From Elgaria multicarinata webbii (lineage: Eukaryota; Chordata; Lepidosauria; Squamata; Anguidae): 64,000 bases of DNA. The notes under the pieces are model-generated. The model was not told the origin of the DNA and ran no database searches. It saw only the letters and a list, made by a program, of their open reading frames with translations. Where the stretch lies: the NCBI RefSeq assembly GCF_023053635.1, contig NC_086183.1, forward strand, positions 34,949,501-35,013,500, read 5' to 3'. Below are positions 35,101 through 45,400 of the stretch, in pieces (within the stretch, counting starts at the first letter, position 1; every line of letters starts with the position of its first letter). The translations under genes were made by a program, and so were the position numbers.

Positions 35101-37049
35101 ACTTAGCTAGACGAAAGGTTATCCCGGGCTGATACCCGGTCGCCCCTGTGCATCCAGATGACACACAGGGGATCCCAGGCTCAGGCAGGGATAACCCTCC
35201 CTTGCCCCAGGATAATGGGCGCCACTTTTGGCCCGGTATTTCCAGCGGTCTTGGGCTGAGCCCGAGACCGCGAGCGGGTAGACTGTTCCGCCACTTTTCC
35301 CGGCTAGCGCAATTACTCGCGAGTAGCCAGGAGAAGCTGCAGATGGGGTGCAGCGTTCCTCAGGAGCGCTGCGGCCATCAGGGCTAGGGTGGGGGGGACG
35401 GGGAAAGCAATTAAATTTTTAAAAAGCCACTTGCCTGAGCGCACGAGCGTTCGTGTGCATCGCCCCTTTAAGAAAAGAAAAATGGCGGACGCGACGGGGT
35501 CCTTTCTTGACCTCATCGTGCCTGACGTGTAGACTACATCGAGAGCCCACGATAGTTGCATCGCAGGCCCTCCCCTCCTCACCACCGGACTATCAGGTAG
35601 GTCTAGCAAAGGCCTCCCTCTCCACATTCTCTGCACCAGGCATGATTAAGAAAAGAAAAATGGCGGACGCGACGGGGTCCTTTCTTGACCTCGTCGTGCC
35701 TGACGTGTAGACTACATCGAGAGCCCACGATAGTTGCATCGCAGGCCCTCCCCTCCTCACCACCGGACTATCAGGTAGGTCTAGCAAAGGCCTCCCTCTC
35801 CACATTCTCTGCACCAGGCATGATTTTGTAACCGCTTTCATGTTTCCCCTTACTCACACTTTTTCGAGGCTAAACAGTTCAAACATTGGAATCCAGAGCA
35901 TCAGCTTTTAGAGAGAAAGGGGGCGCTCCAACTCATCCTGCTCATTTATTTTTTCTTTACACGATTCCTACATTGACGTTTGCCAGGGTTAAAATCCGGC
36001 AGCGGTGCTGGTGTCACTGGAATCACCACCGGCACCTCAGAAGCAGTCACTCCGCCCAAACATCATGAAATGGCACCCAGGTGGATCCACCCCCAAGCAG
36101 AACTATGGATCAAGTGAACATATAAACTGGGAGAGGAACTAAACGGTCTTAAACTGAATTTCTTAAACTGAAGTCACTGTGTGAATGTGGCCGGTACATA
36201 TTGGGCGAGTCCAAATCCCATCACCAATCGCACTAAAGTACGTTCTCCATCCGCCCTCGTCTTGGAAACGCAGTGCTTGTCTTCCACAGTACGAAGTAGG
36301 CCGAGGCCTGGATTCTCAAGTACCTTAGGAAGCAAGTAGCCACGGAAGTTGGTATCTCTTATAACAGCATGAGGGGCCCCAAGGGGAGCGACGTCAATGA
36401 ACCTCTGGATCTCATGGATCACGGCATCGGTGTATGGCATCTGGCCCCGATCTGCCATTGTTGGGCTGCGGTGTGAGCCAATGACTCGGCCGATCTCATC
36501 TTGGACCTTGGCTGAGAACAAAGGAAGGGAAAGAGTGGGACATGGATGGAGGGAGCAGCACACCGAGAAGGGCTGTGGCTCAGGGTGGAAGATCTGTTTT
36601 GCAGGGGGTACAAATGGAAGATGACGGCACCTGGACACACACAGACGGGTGCGCGGAGCAGCCCAAGGGCACAATAGATGCCTTAAGGAGCTTCCTACTT
36701 ATATGACTAAGACAGTTTTCTATCTCACCTGCTATCTCAGGGTACTTCATGAGGACAAGGATTCCGTAGCGGAGGGTGGTGCTCACAGTCTCAGTGCCCG
36801 CAAAGAAAAGGTTGTGGGTGGACATGACCAGAGAGTCCATGTGGAAGTAGCTGCAAGCGTTGCCCTTTTCCTGCAGACACACGCATGCATGCACAGGGCA
36901 TGATTAAGCCACGCAGGTAGAAGATGTACGTTTGTTATCCCTGGGGGGAATCCGCATGTCGTACCGAGATCGCTTCTAAGCGACCCCAGTGCGGCGTAAA
37001 AGCGATCGTGTAACTTGCCTTTGGAAGAGCCGACGAAGAGACGTCTTTC

Positions 37050-37084
<35 letters not shown>

Positions 37085-38650
37085 CACAGACCTCCTCCCC
37101 GACCGGCAAGGAGAGCTCGGCTGAAGAAGGCGGGGTTGAGAGCGGAAGAAGCTCTCCACCCCACCTTCTTCTCCCGAGCTCTCCGTCCCAGCCGGCGAGG
37201 AGGGAGTTGGGTGGCGGCGGCGGGAAAGACGTCTCTTCGTCGGCTCTTCCAAAGGCAAGTTACATTATCGCTTTCACGCCGCACTGGGGTCGCTTAGAAG
37301 CGATCTCGGTACGACGTGCGGATTCCCCCCTGGTCCCCAGTAAGCGGACAAGCCTCTGAATGTGTACTCATGAGTAAGCAGGACTGATAGCATCCCTCAA
37401 ACCAAACTCCGGCATCTCTGCCCAGAAGTAAACCACTGCAGGGAAAGTCTCAGGCAGGTAGGACTAAATCACTCACCAGCTTCCTCAAAGGGACCAGGAA
37501 AAACAGGGGTGGGGAGAAATCAAAGGTAAGAGGGGAGGGATTTAAAAGGGAGGCTTCCACTGACAAAGGCATCCCAGGCTGGATCAGGGCCACTTTAAGC
37601 CAGTGGCAGGAGGTTCCCCACCTCTGCCCTAGGCCATAGCTAGACCTAAGGTTTATCCCTGGATCGTCCAGGGGTCAAACCTGTTCATCTAGGTGACACA
37701 CAGGGGATCCAGGGCTCAGGCGGGGGCGAACCCTGGATGATCCCAGGACCTAGGGGCAAAGGTTATGTGAGGGCAACCAGGAGAATCAGGGGTCTGGAAA
37801 CAAAGCCCTATGAAGAGAGACTGAAACAAATGGGCATGTTTAGCCTGGAGAAGAGAAGATTCATAGAATCAAAGAATAGCAGAGTTGGAAGGGCCATCAA
37901 GTCCAACCCCCTGGAGGGGAGACATGATAGCAGTCTTCAAATACTTAAAGAGTATTTGTCACACAGAGGAGGGCCAGGATCTCTTCTCGATCCTCCCAGA
38001 GTGCAGGACACGGAATAAGGGGCTCAAGTGACAGGAAGCCAGATTCTGGCTGGACATCAGGAAAAACTTCCTGACTGTTAGAGCAGTACAACAATGGAAC
38101 CAATGACCTAGGGAGGTTGTGGGTTCTCCCACACTAGAGGTCTTCAAGAGGCAGCTGGACAACCATCTGTCAGGGATGCTTTAAGGTGGATTCCCGCATT
38201 GAGCAGGGGGTTGGACTCGATGGCCTTGTAGGCCTTATAGGCCCCTTTCAGCTCTACTATTCTGTGTAAATTGCATTGATTCTATAATTCTATGACCTCG
38301 CTCACCTAGCCATGTTTTTCTACAAAATTTAATGTGTTTCTTCCCGTTCAGTTTCTCCACAGCAGGAGAATGCTACTAGACTCAATTCACAAGATGAGAG
38401 CAAGGAGACAGGTCATATATGAAACATTGGGGATTTTCAGCCATTACTGTGAAGCCCAGCAGCCGACCTTTCAGTCATTGCTCAAGTTCCAAATCCAGGG
38501 CTTATTTAGGAGAGATCTTGCGTTACCGCAACCACCCAGGAATGCCCCGGGTCTCCATTGTTTAAAGCAAAACACGCACTTGCTCCCATTATCGAACTAC
38601 CAGGAAGTAGCCCTGGTGACCCCAGCCAGGCATTCCAAGGTGGGGGGCGT

Positions 38651-38706
<56 letters not shown>

Positions 38707-41700
38707 TTATTTGTTACCCACCTCTCCGTCTGTAACCAGATGATGTCAGCCAGAACATCTTATCCCTTCCCCAATGATGACAGTTTTACCTGTTGCATTT
38801 TGAGAAGAAAGCTATCAACAAAATCGCGAGGACAATTGGGGTCCAGGGTCGCTTGATGCTTCTTGACCAACTCCAGAATGAAGAGACGCAACTTCTCCAA
38901 GTTAGAAAACATATTATTGTGGGATCCAGGCAGGTAATCCATGATGCGGGGGAAAATATTGTACATCTAGAAAGGCGAGATAGAAACATTGAGGGCCTCC
39001 ACTGGCAAGCCGTGCGTGTGTGTGTGTGTGTGTGTAGACATGTGCCTACAAATATTTTAAGGGAAATGGAGGGAGGAAGAAAAGAAAAGGAAGCATAACA
39101 CCTGCAATTTAGCTATTTAAAAATACCTAAAAATATCAAAATTGAAAAGCCAGGCAGAACATTTTGGGGTGGGGGGTGGGGAATGAATGAATGATCAAGA
39201 CAATTACAGGAAAAGTTTAAGCTAAAGTCTCTGGGGGAAGTTAGGCATTACCTAGGTGTAGAGGTAGAAAAGATTTCCAATGGAAATTACCTAATAAGCC
39301 AGAAACAGAAAGTTTTAAACTTGCTGGAAGATTACAGGATGACAGAATGCAAAGGGGTTCAAAGCCCCATGGCACCAGGTTTTCAACAGTGCTTGGGTGA
39401 AGAAAAGTTTGAAGCTGACATATTCACAAAGACCTTGGGAAGTTTGAAACACAGAGCTATGATTACAACGTTGGGATTATTGTAAACATGTAAAAGCATT
39501 GTTACAGGTAAATGTAATGAAATGTATTTGTCTCTGTAGTAAAAATATTGAAGCCGTGTTGGGGTGAATTTTCTCCACAGAGAAAAGAAAGGACTTTATA
39601 GAGTTAAAGTGCTTGGCAGATTTGTCTCTGGACTGCAGCAGGTGTTCAGACCGGAGCCTGGCAGTTTGGACTACGTGCAAGACCTGGAATAGAGACAACT
39701 GGTTAATTGAGCCAAAAGGAAAATGTATTTAAGATGTCCCTGTTTAAAGGCATCTTGTTGTCGTTGTCAACGTTGTCAACGTTGCTGTTGTCATTCTCGT
39801 TGTTGGTGAAGTATGCTGTATATATCTATGACCATATGTAAAGGAAAGTTTGTTTCAGTAAAGTTTCTTACTGACAAAAGCTAAGTGAGTATTGATTTCT
39901 TCTTCAGTAAGACTTTCTTGTCAGTAACTTAGTGCTTCCAGCTGTTCGCGGTTACTACGCACTCTGCCAATTATTCAATACCACGACAGTCCCCCACCAC
40001 CAAAGCAGCCTGCTGCTTCCCATACTCTCAGAAGGTACTTCAGAAGTCTTCAGGGGACGGAAATCCTGTAGGTGGGCAGGAGCTGCAAACAACTCCTTGT
40101 TTCTACATATCTCCTTGTGACCTGAACAGCTCATGGATGGCAGAAGTCCATCACAGTTGGAGCAAGGAAGAGATAAGCTACTTCCACAGCATCCTGTCAC
40201 GTCTGTGCACCTTCTGCAGGGTCTGGCACTCACCTGGACATATGGAGAACTCATGATCTCAAAGTTCTCTCTGAGCAGCCCAACCAAAGTGAGGATTTCC
40301 TCATCCTCGTAGTGAAATCGATCCCCAAAGACGATGGAGCAGATGACGTTGGAGATGGCGAGGTTGATGAGGTTCGAGGGGTCGAGCGGCGCTGCTGCAG
40401 AAGGACCACCGAAAGGACACATGTGAGGCCAGTGGACAAGGATGGGAAGAGCGTTTGACTAGGCAACATCTGAGTGACTGTAATTAACTGGCTTTTCTGA
40501 ATAAGTCAATTCATTAAATAAATGTGGGGTTAGACCCTCCTAAAAAAACCACCACCTCCCGAAAAGTGGATTTGGGGGGATCCCAAGTCTCTGGAAAGAA
40601 CGTGCAATGAAAGATTGGTAATATTCAATGCAGAATATTCCTAAGGCTACGAACTCAAGTTGGTTAGATTGAAACAAAGCTTCATTTATAAATTTATATA
40701 TGCAGATTAAATTAATCAACTGATTGAAACTAACTTGATTAACTGAGAAGAATTGTTTAATTGGATGACATCCCTGAACATTTTCTATTACAATAACTTA
40801 TTGGAGCCAAATCTGAAGATCGCACAAATGCTGGGAATTTGCAGGTGTATGTAGGGTAGCTCAGCTACCTCGCCTCCTTCCTCCCCTGACACATACACAC
40901 CTTTGGTCTTGGCAAGCTCTTCCACCAGGCACTGGGCCTCCTCCTGGATCCGTTCCTCAATGCTGCGTTTACCCATCCCAAAATTGCGCAATTTCTGTAG
41001 GGCAAAATGGCGCAAGGCCTTCCATTTTTCCCCTTGGGATAGAACAATCCCTGGAAGGGGAGCAAAGGAGGCAGCGGTTAGAGAAGGTCACCCAAGGAGG
41101 CAGATTTCCAGGCAGGCTGGAACCTTGAAGAACATGGGAAGAATATGAGCAAGATGAATGAGGCCCAATGTTTCACCTAGTCCAGTATCTTGGCTCCCAC
41201 AGTAGCCAACCAGAAGCCTCCAGGAAGCCCACGAGCAGGGCTTGAAGGCCAAAGAGCTCTCCTGCTGCTGCTGCCGCCACAGTAATGGTATGCAGAGATA
41301 GATTGCCTCTGAATATGGAGGTTCCATTCTGCTGATCTCTAGTAGGAGCCATTGATAGACCTTCTCATCTTCCTACATGAATGCCTCCAATCCAGATCTG
41401 AAACTCTCTAAACTAGTGGCAGCAAATTTCATGGAGGATACAGCTATCCATGGCTACTAATCATTGTGGCTATATATTACCTCCAGTATCGGAAGCCGTA
41501 TGTCTCTTTACTTAAAAAATTAAATGAGTGGATCCCACGTAAAGTCGTTCCAGTCGTAATAGAAATGGCCAAACATATTTCCGTCCAATCGTTCTCAGAG
41601 TGCCAGCCCCCGTGGTGACACGGGGTTTACACTAGCAGGAGCAAACGAACGTAAGAATCCAAAGGTGTGTGACTGGGAGAGGCCACGGCTCAGTGGCCGA

Positions 41701-44700
41701 AGAGCCCCCGCTTGGCACGCAGAAGGTCCCGGGTTCAAAACCCCACCATCTACACGTGCAGCAAGGAAGGAACCCTGTCCGAGACCCTGGAGGGCCCTGG
41801 CTGCCAACCTTTGTCTGGCTTCATATAAAGCAGCTTCCCATGTTCCTAAAACCTGTGCACATGGATGTGCTACAGATACATGTGTGCTGCTTGTAAGATG
41901 ATGGCCATGCATTTGGCATGAGCACAGTTTAGAGGGAATATAGGCCTGCAAATAAAGACCGACAGCAACCTAGCAAGAGTGGAGCTGAGGTTGGCATCTG
42001 TGCAGAGTTGTTGTCTGGAATCCTACAAAAGAGGAGTTCAGGGAAGTACAGAGATGGGTTTGTTTGGACAAGAGTAGAACAAGTTACGAGGAAGTTGGGC
42101 TTTTCTTTAGAACATACCACAGTTGCTAGGACACAGGGAGATAAACAAGTTACATGGGCAAGGACGTTCAAACAGCTGGGGGCAAGCAGGGACAAGAGAG
42201 GGAGAGGGAGAGGGAGAGGGAGAGGGAGAGGGAGCACTCCATGACTGAAAGGGACACCATGGCCAAGTCTGTATTTTGAGGGGGAAGCATAAGACATAAA
42301 AGGGGTCTCTCCTGCCTGCTAGCAAGAAGAGGGGCGGGGGAATCACGTGCTAGCAGAAAGCTACAATGGCTAATATATCTGAGCCATGTTCCTGTAAGTG
42401 TGGATGTCATGGTTTGGTTTCATCTCATTTTCTAGATTATGAAGTTTTGTTGCACTTTATTCTGCAACCATGCTATCATTCTATCTATGTCTTGCATTTA
42501 TTAGCTTGCTGCCAGTAAAAACTATACAATGCATCCAGTACTGAGTGTGTGTAGAACGACGTTGTTCCAGCAGCTTTCAAATTGAAAGCTCAGATACCCA
42601 AAGTTTCCAGAGCCCCACCTAGGACTCAGCTGCAGCTCCTCGGGTGAAAGGGTGAAAAGCTGAAAAGGAAGGTTCTGAAGGAATTGTGAAGAGGCAGAGG
42701 CAGAAAAGAGAGATCCTGAGGAGGGCGAAGAGACACCGAAGAAGAAAGCAGCAGCAGCAGCATTCCGCCTTTCAGCCAGTGACGTGTCAGCAGCAGCCCC
42801 ACACCTAACCCTAACCCTAACCTCTGAGCCTCGGCTGCACAACTTAAGAGAGGTTTTAAGAAATCACCTACCTTTTTTGATTTCTCAACCACTGGATTCC
42901 CTTCCTTCCGTTTTATTGTTTTAGAAACTTGTTTTAAATCATTTGTTCCTTTGACTGTTGGGTTTGCTTCCTTCTTCCTTTCCCTTTCTTTGTTAAATAA
43001 ACCCTAGTTCTTGTTTTATAAAGTTGCTCACTTGCCTCCCCCTAGCCCTTTTCAGGGAACAGGGGTCCTGGTGGGCTGGAGCCATCACAGACTGGTTTGG
43101 GGTCATCATTTTCTCCCTCACCCATCCCACTAACGTATGAACCCATCATATCCCATGATTTCCAGCACCGTACAGGGTTGCTAGTAGGGAAGGTTCAGTT
43201 ATACGGAGAAAAAAACCTTCTCTCCCTCCCCCCTTTCTCCTCCCCCCCCCAACATCATTTTATAAACTTCTATCATATCCCTACACCCGCAAGTGTTTTC
43301 ATCTCCTTTCTAGAGAAGATTTTTCAAACCTCTGCTCACTCTGATCACCCTTTTCTGCACATTTTTATCTTTATTTATATTTTGTATTTCTGTACCACCC
43401 AATATCTAAAACTCTTTCTACCGCTTTATTTCGATACTGCATTTTTGAAGCCAGCCAAGACCATTTACAAAATATCGAAAATTAAAAGCATAATAAAATA
43501 GTACAGAGTATAATAACATTAAAAACAGTGCGGTATCCATAACAACAATCTAAAATACCAGCTTAAAGAGACGTGTCTTGAACACAGGGAGTGACCAGTC
43601 CAAAGGGAGAGCATTCCAGAGTTTGGGAGCAACTCTACGGTGTACTCCTCTCTTTAGAAATGAATGGGACCATCTCATGGGACTATCCCTCAGAGAAACC
43701 GATGTGGGTGGAGATAGCTAGGTGCTTCCTCCAGTATCAGAGGCAGTAAGCCTATTTACACCAGTTGCTGGGGTACATGGGTGGGAGGGTGCTGTTGCAT
43801 CGTGTCCTGCATGTGGGTCCTTGGTCAACAGCTGGTTGGCCACTGTGTAAACAGGGTGCTGGACTTGATGGACCCTTGGTCTGATCCAGCCTCAGGGCTC
43901 TTCTGATGTTCTTATGAGAAAGCAAACACGCTCACCATTCCCTTGGGTGAATGAGAATAATATTGGCATGTCGCCACGTCCGCTGAACTCCTCCCCTTGG
44001 TCCACCAGCGCCTCCTTCATGGCCTGGTATCCGCACAGCACCACAACAGGCTGGGAACACAAGTAGATGGTGTAGACAGAACCGTATCTCTTGCTGAGCT
44101 AGAAGCCAAGGACAAAAGTGGGGTTGAACCATACGGCCCTAACTACTGGATACAGAATGATCTGAAGTACAAAAATGCAACCCTTCCCAGGAATTGGTTT
44201 CCCTCTGAGAAAGCCAATGCAGCTTAAAAAACGGGGTCATCCCTGGCCCAAGGTCACCCTGGGAGTTTCTTGCTTTATTTATTTATTCATTCATTCATTT
44301 ATTTATTTTTTACATTTCTATACCGCCCAATAGCCGGAGATCTCTCCTTATTGGGGCAGGTTTTTATTAAACCTTCTAGCAAACAGTTCTATCAACAGGT
44401 TTTTCCTAAGTTGTTGCGAGATTCATACTCAGACCCTAAGACTGTATCTCTGTTACTCTTAACACGATTGCAAAAGGGCTTCCTCCAAAAGGGTTGCAAA
44501 AGCACTGAGCTGAAAGGTGCCAGAGGCCAAACATACCGCCAACAGTGACTTGACCATGTTCTTAGCATTCAGGTGGAACAAGTTGCCCACGATGGGCAAA
44601 GGCCGAGGCCCCGGAGGAAGGCGCCCCGCCCCGCCTGGTCCAGTCCTTCTGAAGAACAGCAGCAGGCAGGAGATGCAAAGAGCCAGAAGTACCGCTGCTG

Positions 44701-44737
44701 CTGCTGCTGCTGTGCCGCCCTCCATGCTGAGCACCAT
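31095..44737 (-). CDS. Cytochrome P450 family 2 gene, copy C (complete, nine exons)
   Basis: Predicted ER-bound CYP2 monooxygenase of 501 residues. Exons on the minus strand: 44537-44737, 43936-44098, 40901-41050, 40234-40394, 38790-38966, 36729-36870, 36324-36511, 33300-33441 and 31095-31276. All splice borders are canonical and the frame is open. The nine coding-exon lengths equal those of copy B. Motifs: N-terminal anchor interrupted by an alanine run (about 10-15), hinge PPGPRPLP (41-48), WKALR (131-135), AGTET (308-312), EIQR (365-368) and haem loop FSAGKRVCLG (439-448). The alanine run is encoded by a GCT/AGC triplet repeat. A second in-frame ATG lies four codons in. Exon 4 starts Ala-Ala-Pro-Leu-Asp-Pro instead of the usual Gly-Lys-Pro-Phe-Asp-Pro. 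The introns carry a Ty1/copia fossil, a large palindrome and CR1 copies. Parts recall CYP2F/2B/2S; the subfamily is unresolved. Confidence 0.96.
31526..31608. repeat. Compound (GT)n(GA)n microsatellite
   Basis: About 20 GT units joined to about 21 GA units in intron 8 of CYP2 copy C; a short (CA)n follows at 31831. Confidence 0.97.
32055..32230 (-). mobile_element. LINE-like 3' tail with (ATT)n
   Basis: An (ATT)n tract (32055-32107) followed by GCTTATATCCCACCTATATA and A-rich sequence, the reverse complement of a common squamate LINE end. In intron 8 of CYP2 copy C. Confidence 0.6.
32555..32765 (+). mobile_element. CR1-like LINE fragment, second lineage
   Basis: GAAAGTGCAGAAAAGGGCAA, GGGCTGGAGCATCTCC and TATGAGGGAAGGTTACAACA mark the 3' part of a different CR1/L3 lineage from the common one here. 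Confidence 0.7.
33450..35090. other. Intron 7 of CYP2 copy C, left part
   Basis: Mostly unclassified. A short reverse CR1-like piece (CTCCCACCAATCAGCTTCAT) lies at about 34995-35060. No exon seen. Confidence 0.5.
35095..35260. mobile_element. MITE-like element end (family R2)
   Basis: CTAGACGAAAGGTTATCCCG and CATCCAGATGACACACAGGG link it to the elements at 4486 and 37625. The right boundary is not clear and may include the duplicated segment that follows. Confidence 0.5.
35468..35823. repeat. 178-bp direct tandem duplication
   Basis: Two head-to-tail units (35468-35645 and 35646-35823) differ at one base by eye (CCTCATCG versus CCTCGTCG). Each contains AAAATGGCGGACGCGACGGG with an 18-codon frame [11 protein letters not shown] ending in a stop. 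No splice or domain evidence for coding. In intron 7 of CYP2 copy C. Confidence 0.95.
36943..37330. mobile_element. 388-bp near-perfect palindrome, MITE-like
   Basis: Ends GGGGGGAATCCGCA and TGCGGATTCCCCCC. The outer 115 bases of each arm differ at about four positions. The pairing continues with more differences to a GC-rich centre near 37136. A (CCG)n tract sits only in the left arm (37051-37078 longer than its partner). No coding content. Fits a non-autonomous fold-back DNA transposon in intron 5 of CYP2 copy C, starting about 70 bases from exon 6. Confidence 0.9.
37625..37750. mobile_element. MITE-like element (family R2)
   Basis: GCTAGACCTAAGGTTTATCC, GTGACACACAGGGGATCCAG and GGATGATCCCAGG match the family at 4486 and 35095. 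In intron 5 of CYP2 copy C. Confidence 0.6.
37780..38295 (+). mobile_element. CR1 LINE 3' end with a short inverted CR1 inside
   Basis: A plus-strand CR1 3' end (AATCAGGGGTCTGGAAACAA to the tail). It is interrupted at 37861-37912 by about 52 bases of reverse-oriented CR1 tip (TCATAGAATCAAAGAATAGC to CCAACCCCCTGG); the host copy resumes with AGGGGAGACATGATAGC. Confidence 0.9.
38649..38740 (-). mobile_element. (AAT)n tract on an L2 tail remnant
   Basis: About 18 AAT units followed by TTTGTTACCCACCTCTCCGT, the reverse complement of the L2 tail seen at 2500 and 7960. Starts 50 bases from exon 5 of copy C. Confidence 0.8.
39195..39990 (+). mobile_element. Ty1/copia-type LTR retrotransposon fossil
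   Basis: Carries part of a copia-type polyprotein (reverse transcriptase/RNase H region, signatures [14 protein letters not shown] and [12 protein letters not shown], then ADIFTK), followed by what looks like the 3' LTR starting at about 39559 (TGTTGGGGTGAATTTTC). It is a broken partial copy with several breaks, age not measurable here. In intron 4 of CYP2 copy C, sense opposite to the gene. Confidence 0.75.
41680..41855 (+). mobile_element. tRNA-derived SINE
   Basis: GGCCACGGCTCAGTGGCCGA with GTCCCGGGTTCAAAACCCC (B-box-like) as tRNA head, then AGACCCTGGAGGGCCCTGG and TATAAAGCAGCTTCCCATGT. Same class as 15541-15790. In intron 2 of CYP2 copy C. Confidence 0.75.
42198..42234. repeat. (GGGAGA)n repeat
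   Basis: About six hexamer units in intron 2 of CYP2 copy C. Confidence 0.93.
42804..42822. repeat. Short interstitial telomere-like repeat
   Basis: About three CCCTAA units (CCTAACCCTAACCCTAACC), the vertebrate telomere repeat in C-strand orientation. Too short to imply a fusion point. Confidence 0.85.
43715..43920 (+). mobile_element. Interspersed repeat, CR1/L3-like 3' part
   Basis: GGAGGGTGCTGTTGCATCGT, GCTGGACTTGATGGACCCTT and a tail GATGTTCTTATGA. Ends 15 bases from the donor of exon 2 of CYP2 copy C. Confidence 0.65.
44265..44345 (-). mobile_element. LINE/SINE 3'-tail fragment
   Basis: (TTTA)n followed by TTCTATACCGCCCAATAGCC, reverse complement of the tail seen at 56590-56682. In intron 1 of CYP2 copy C. 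Confidence 0.65.
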
Positions 44738-44800
44738 GAAAAGACCCTGCTTGCCAGTCCGCTGGTCTCAGGTTCAGAAGCCGGACTGTCTCCTATGGAG

Positions 44801-44810
44801 AGTATTTAAT
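44801..44810 (-). promoter_or_regulatory. TATA-like element of CYP2 copy C
   Basis: ATTAAATACT on the minus strand, 64-73 bases upstream of the copy C ATG, about the same distance as the TATAAAA of copy A. It is a weaker match to a TATA box. Promoter function is inferred from position and the shared spacing. Confidence 0.45.
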
Positions 44811-45024
44811 GTTTTCTGAAAGGGGTGTGCTCAGTTAGGCACAAGAACCTGATCCCTTCAGAAGGCAAACATGAACAGGGCTGTGCCAACCCCGAAGTGA
44901 TTGCTTAATGCCTGATCAGCAGGGCCAGATGGTGCATCATGCAAGTGCTTGCTGGTGACTGCACCTCACACACCAGGCTTTGACGTGCCCACCTCCCTCA
45001 GGCTAAGCGCCACTGCTTAAATAC

Positions 45025-45400
45025 CTGAGGAAGGGGTAAAAAGAAAAGTATAACCCTTCCCTTATAGCAGAGGGAAAAGGTAAGGAGATTTGGTATAGGG
45101 CTAGCAGATCTGCATTTCCTTACGGCAGCACACTGATCAAAGGACTGACCCCCTGCCTCCTTGCTTAACACATTCCTCTCTTATCACGTTCCTTTGTTCC
45201 TTTCTTATCACGCAGGAACAAACGTCAAGTCCTGTTTACTTCTGGCCTCACACAGGAGCAAGGTGGTAATGAAAATGGCTCTACATAGGAGGAGGGGAGG
45301 AGAGAGAAAGGGGGAGAAAAGATCTATATAACCACACTGCATGTACAATAAATCAGATCCAGATTCTGCCCTCACACGGTGTACGAGTCTCCTTCAATTT
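45025..45400 (+). mobile_element. Candidate solo LTR of an endogenous retrovirus (fossil)
   Basis: LTR-like layout: a TCTATATAACC promoter-like motif at about 45330, AATAAA at about 45350 and a T/C-rich end. No internal retroviral region beside it. Ends are approximate and no clear target duplication was found; family and age unknown. Lies upstream of the copy C promoter. Confidence 0.4.

Noticed and set aside
35482-35535. A small gene reading [11 protein letters not shown]
   Set aside because: Only 18 codons, present twice because of the tandem duplication, with no splice or homology support.
36935-37359. Overlapping open frames on both strands in the palindrome
   Set aside because: The two strands give near-identical proteins because the DNA is palindromic; there is no known domain.
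41690-41760. tRNA-like sequence with a B-box-like GGTTCAAAACCCC
   Set aside because: It continues into a SINE body and does not form a complete cloverleaf; it is a tRNA-derived SINE head and not a tRNA gene.
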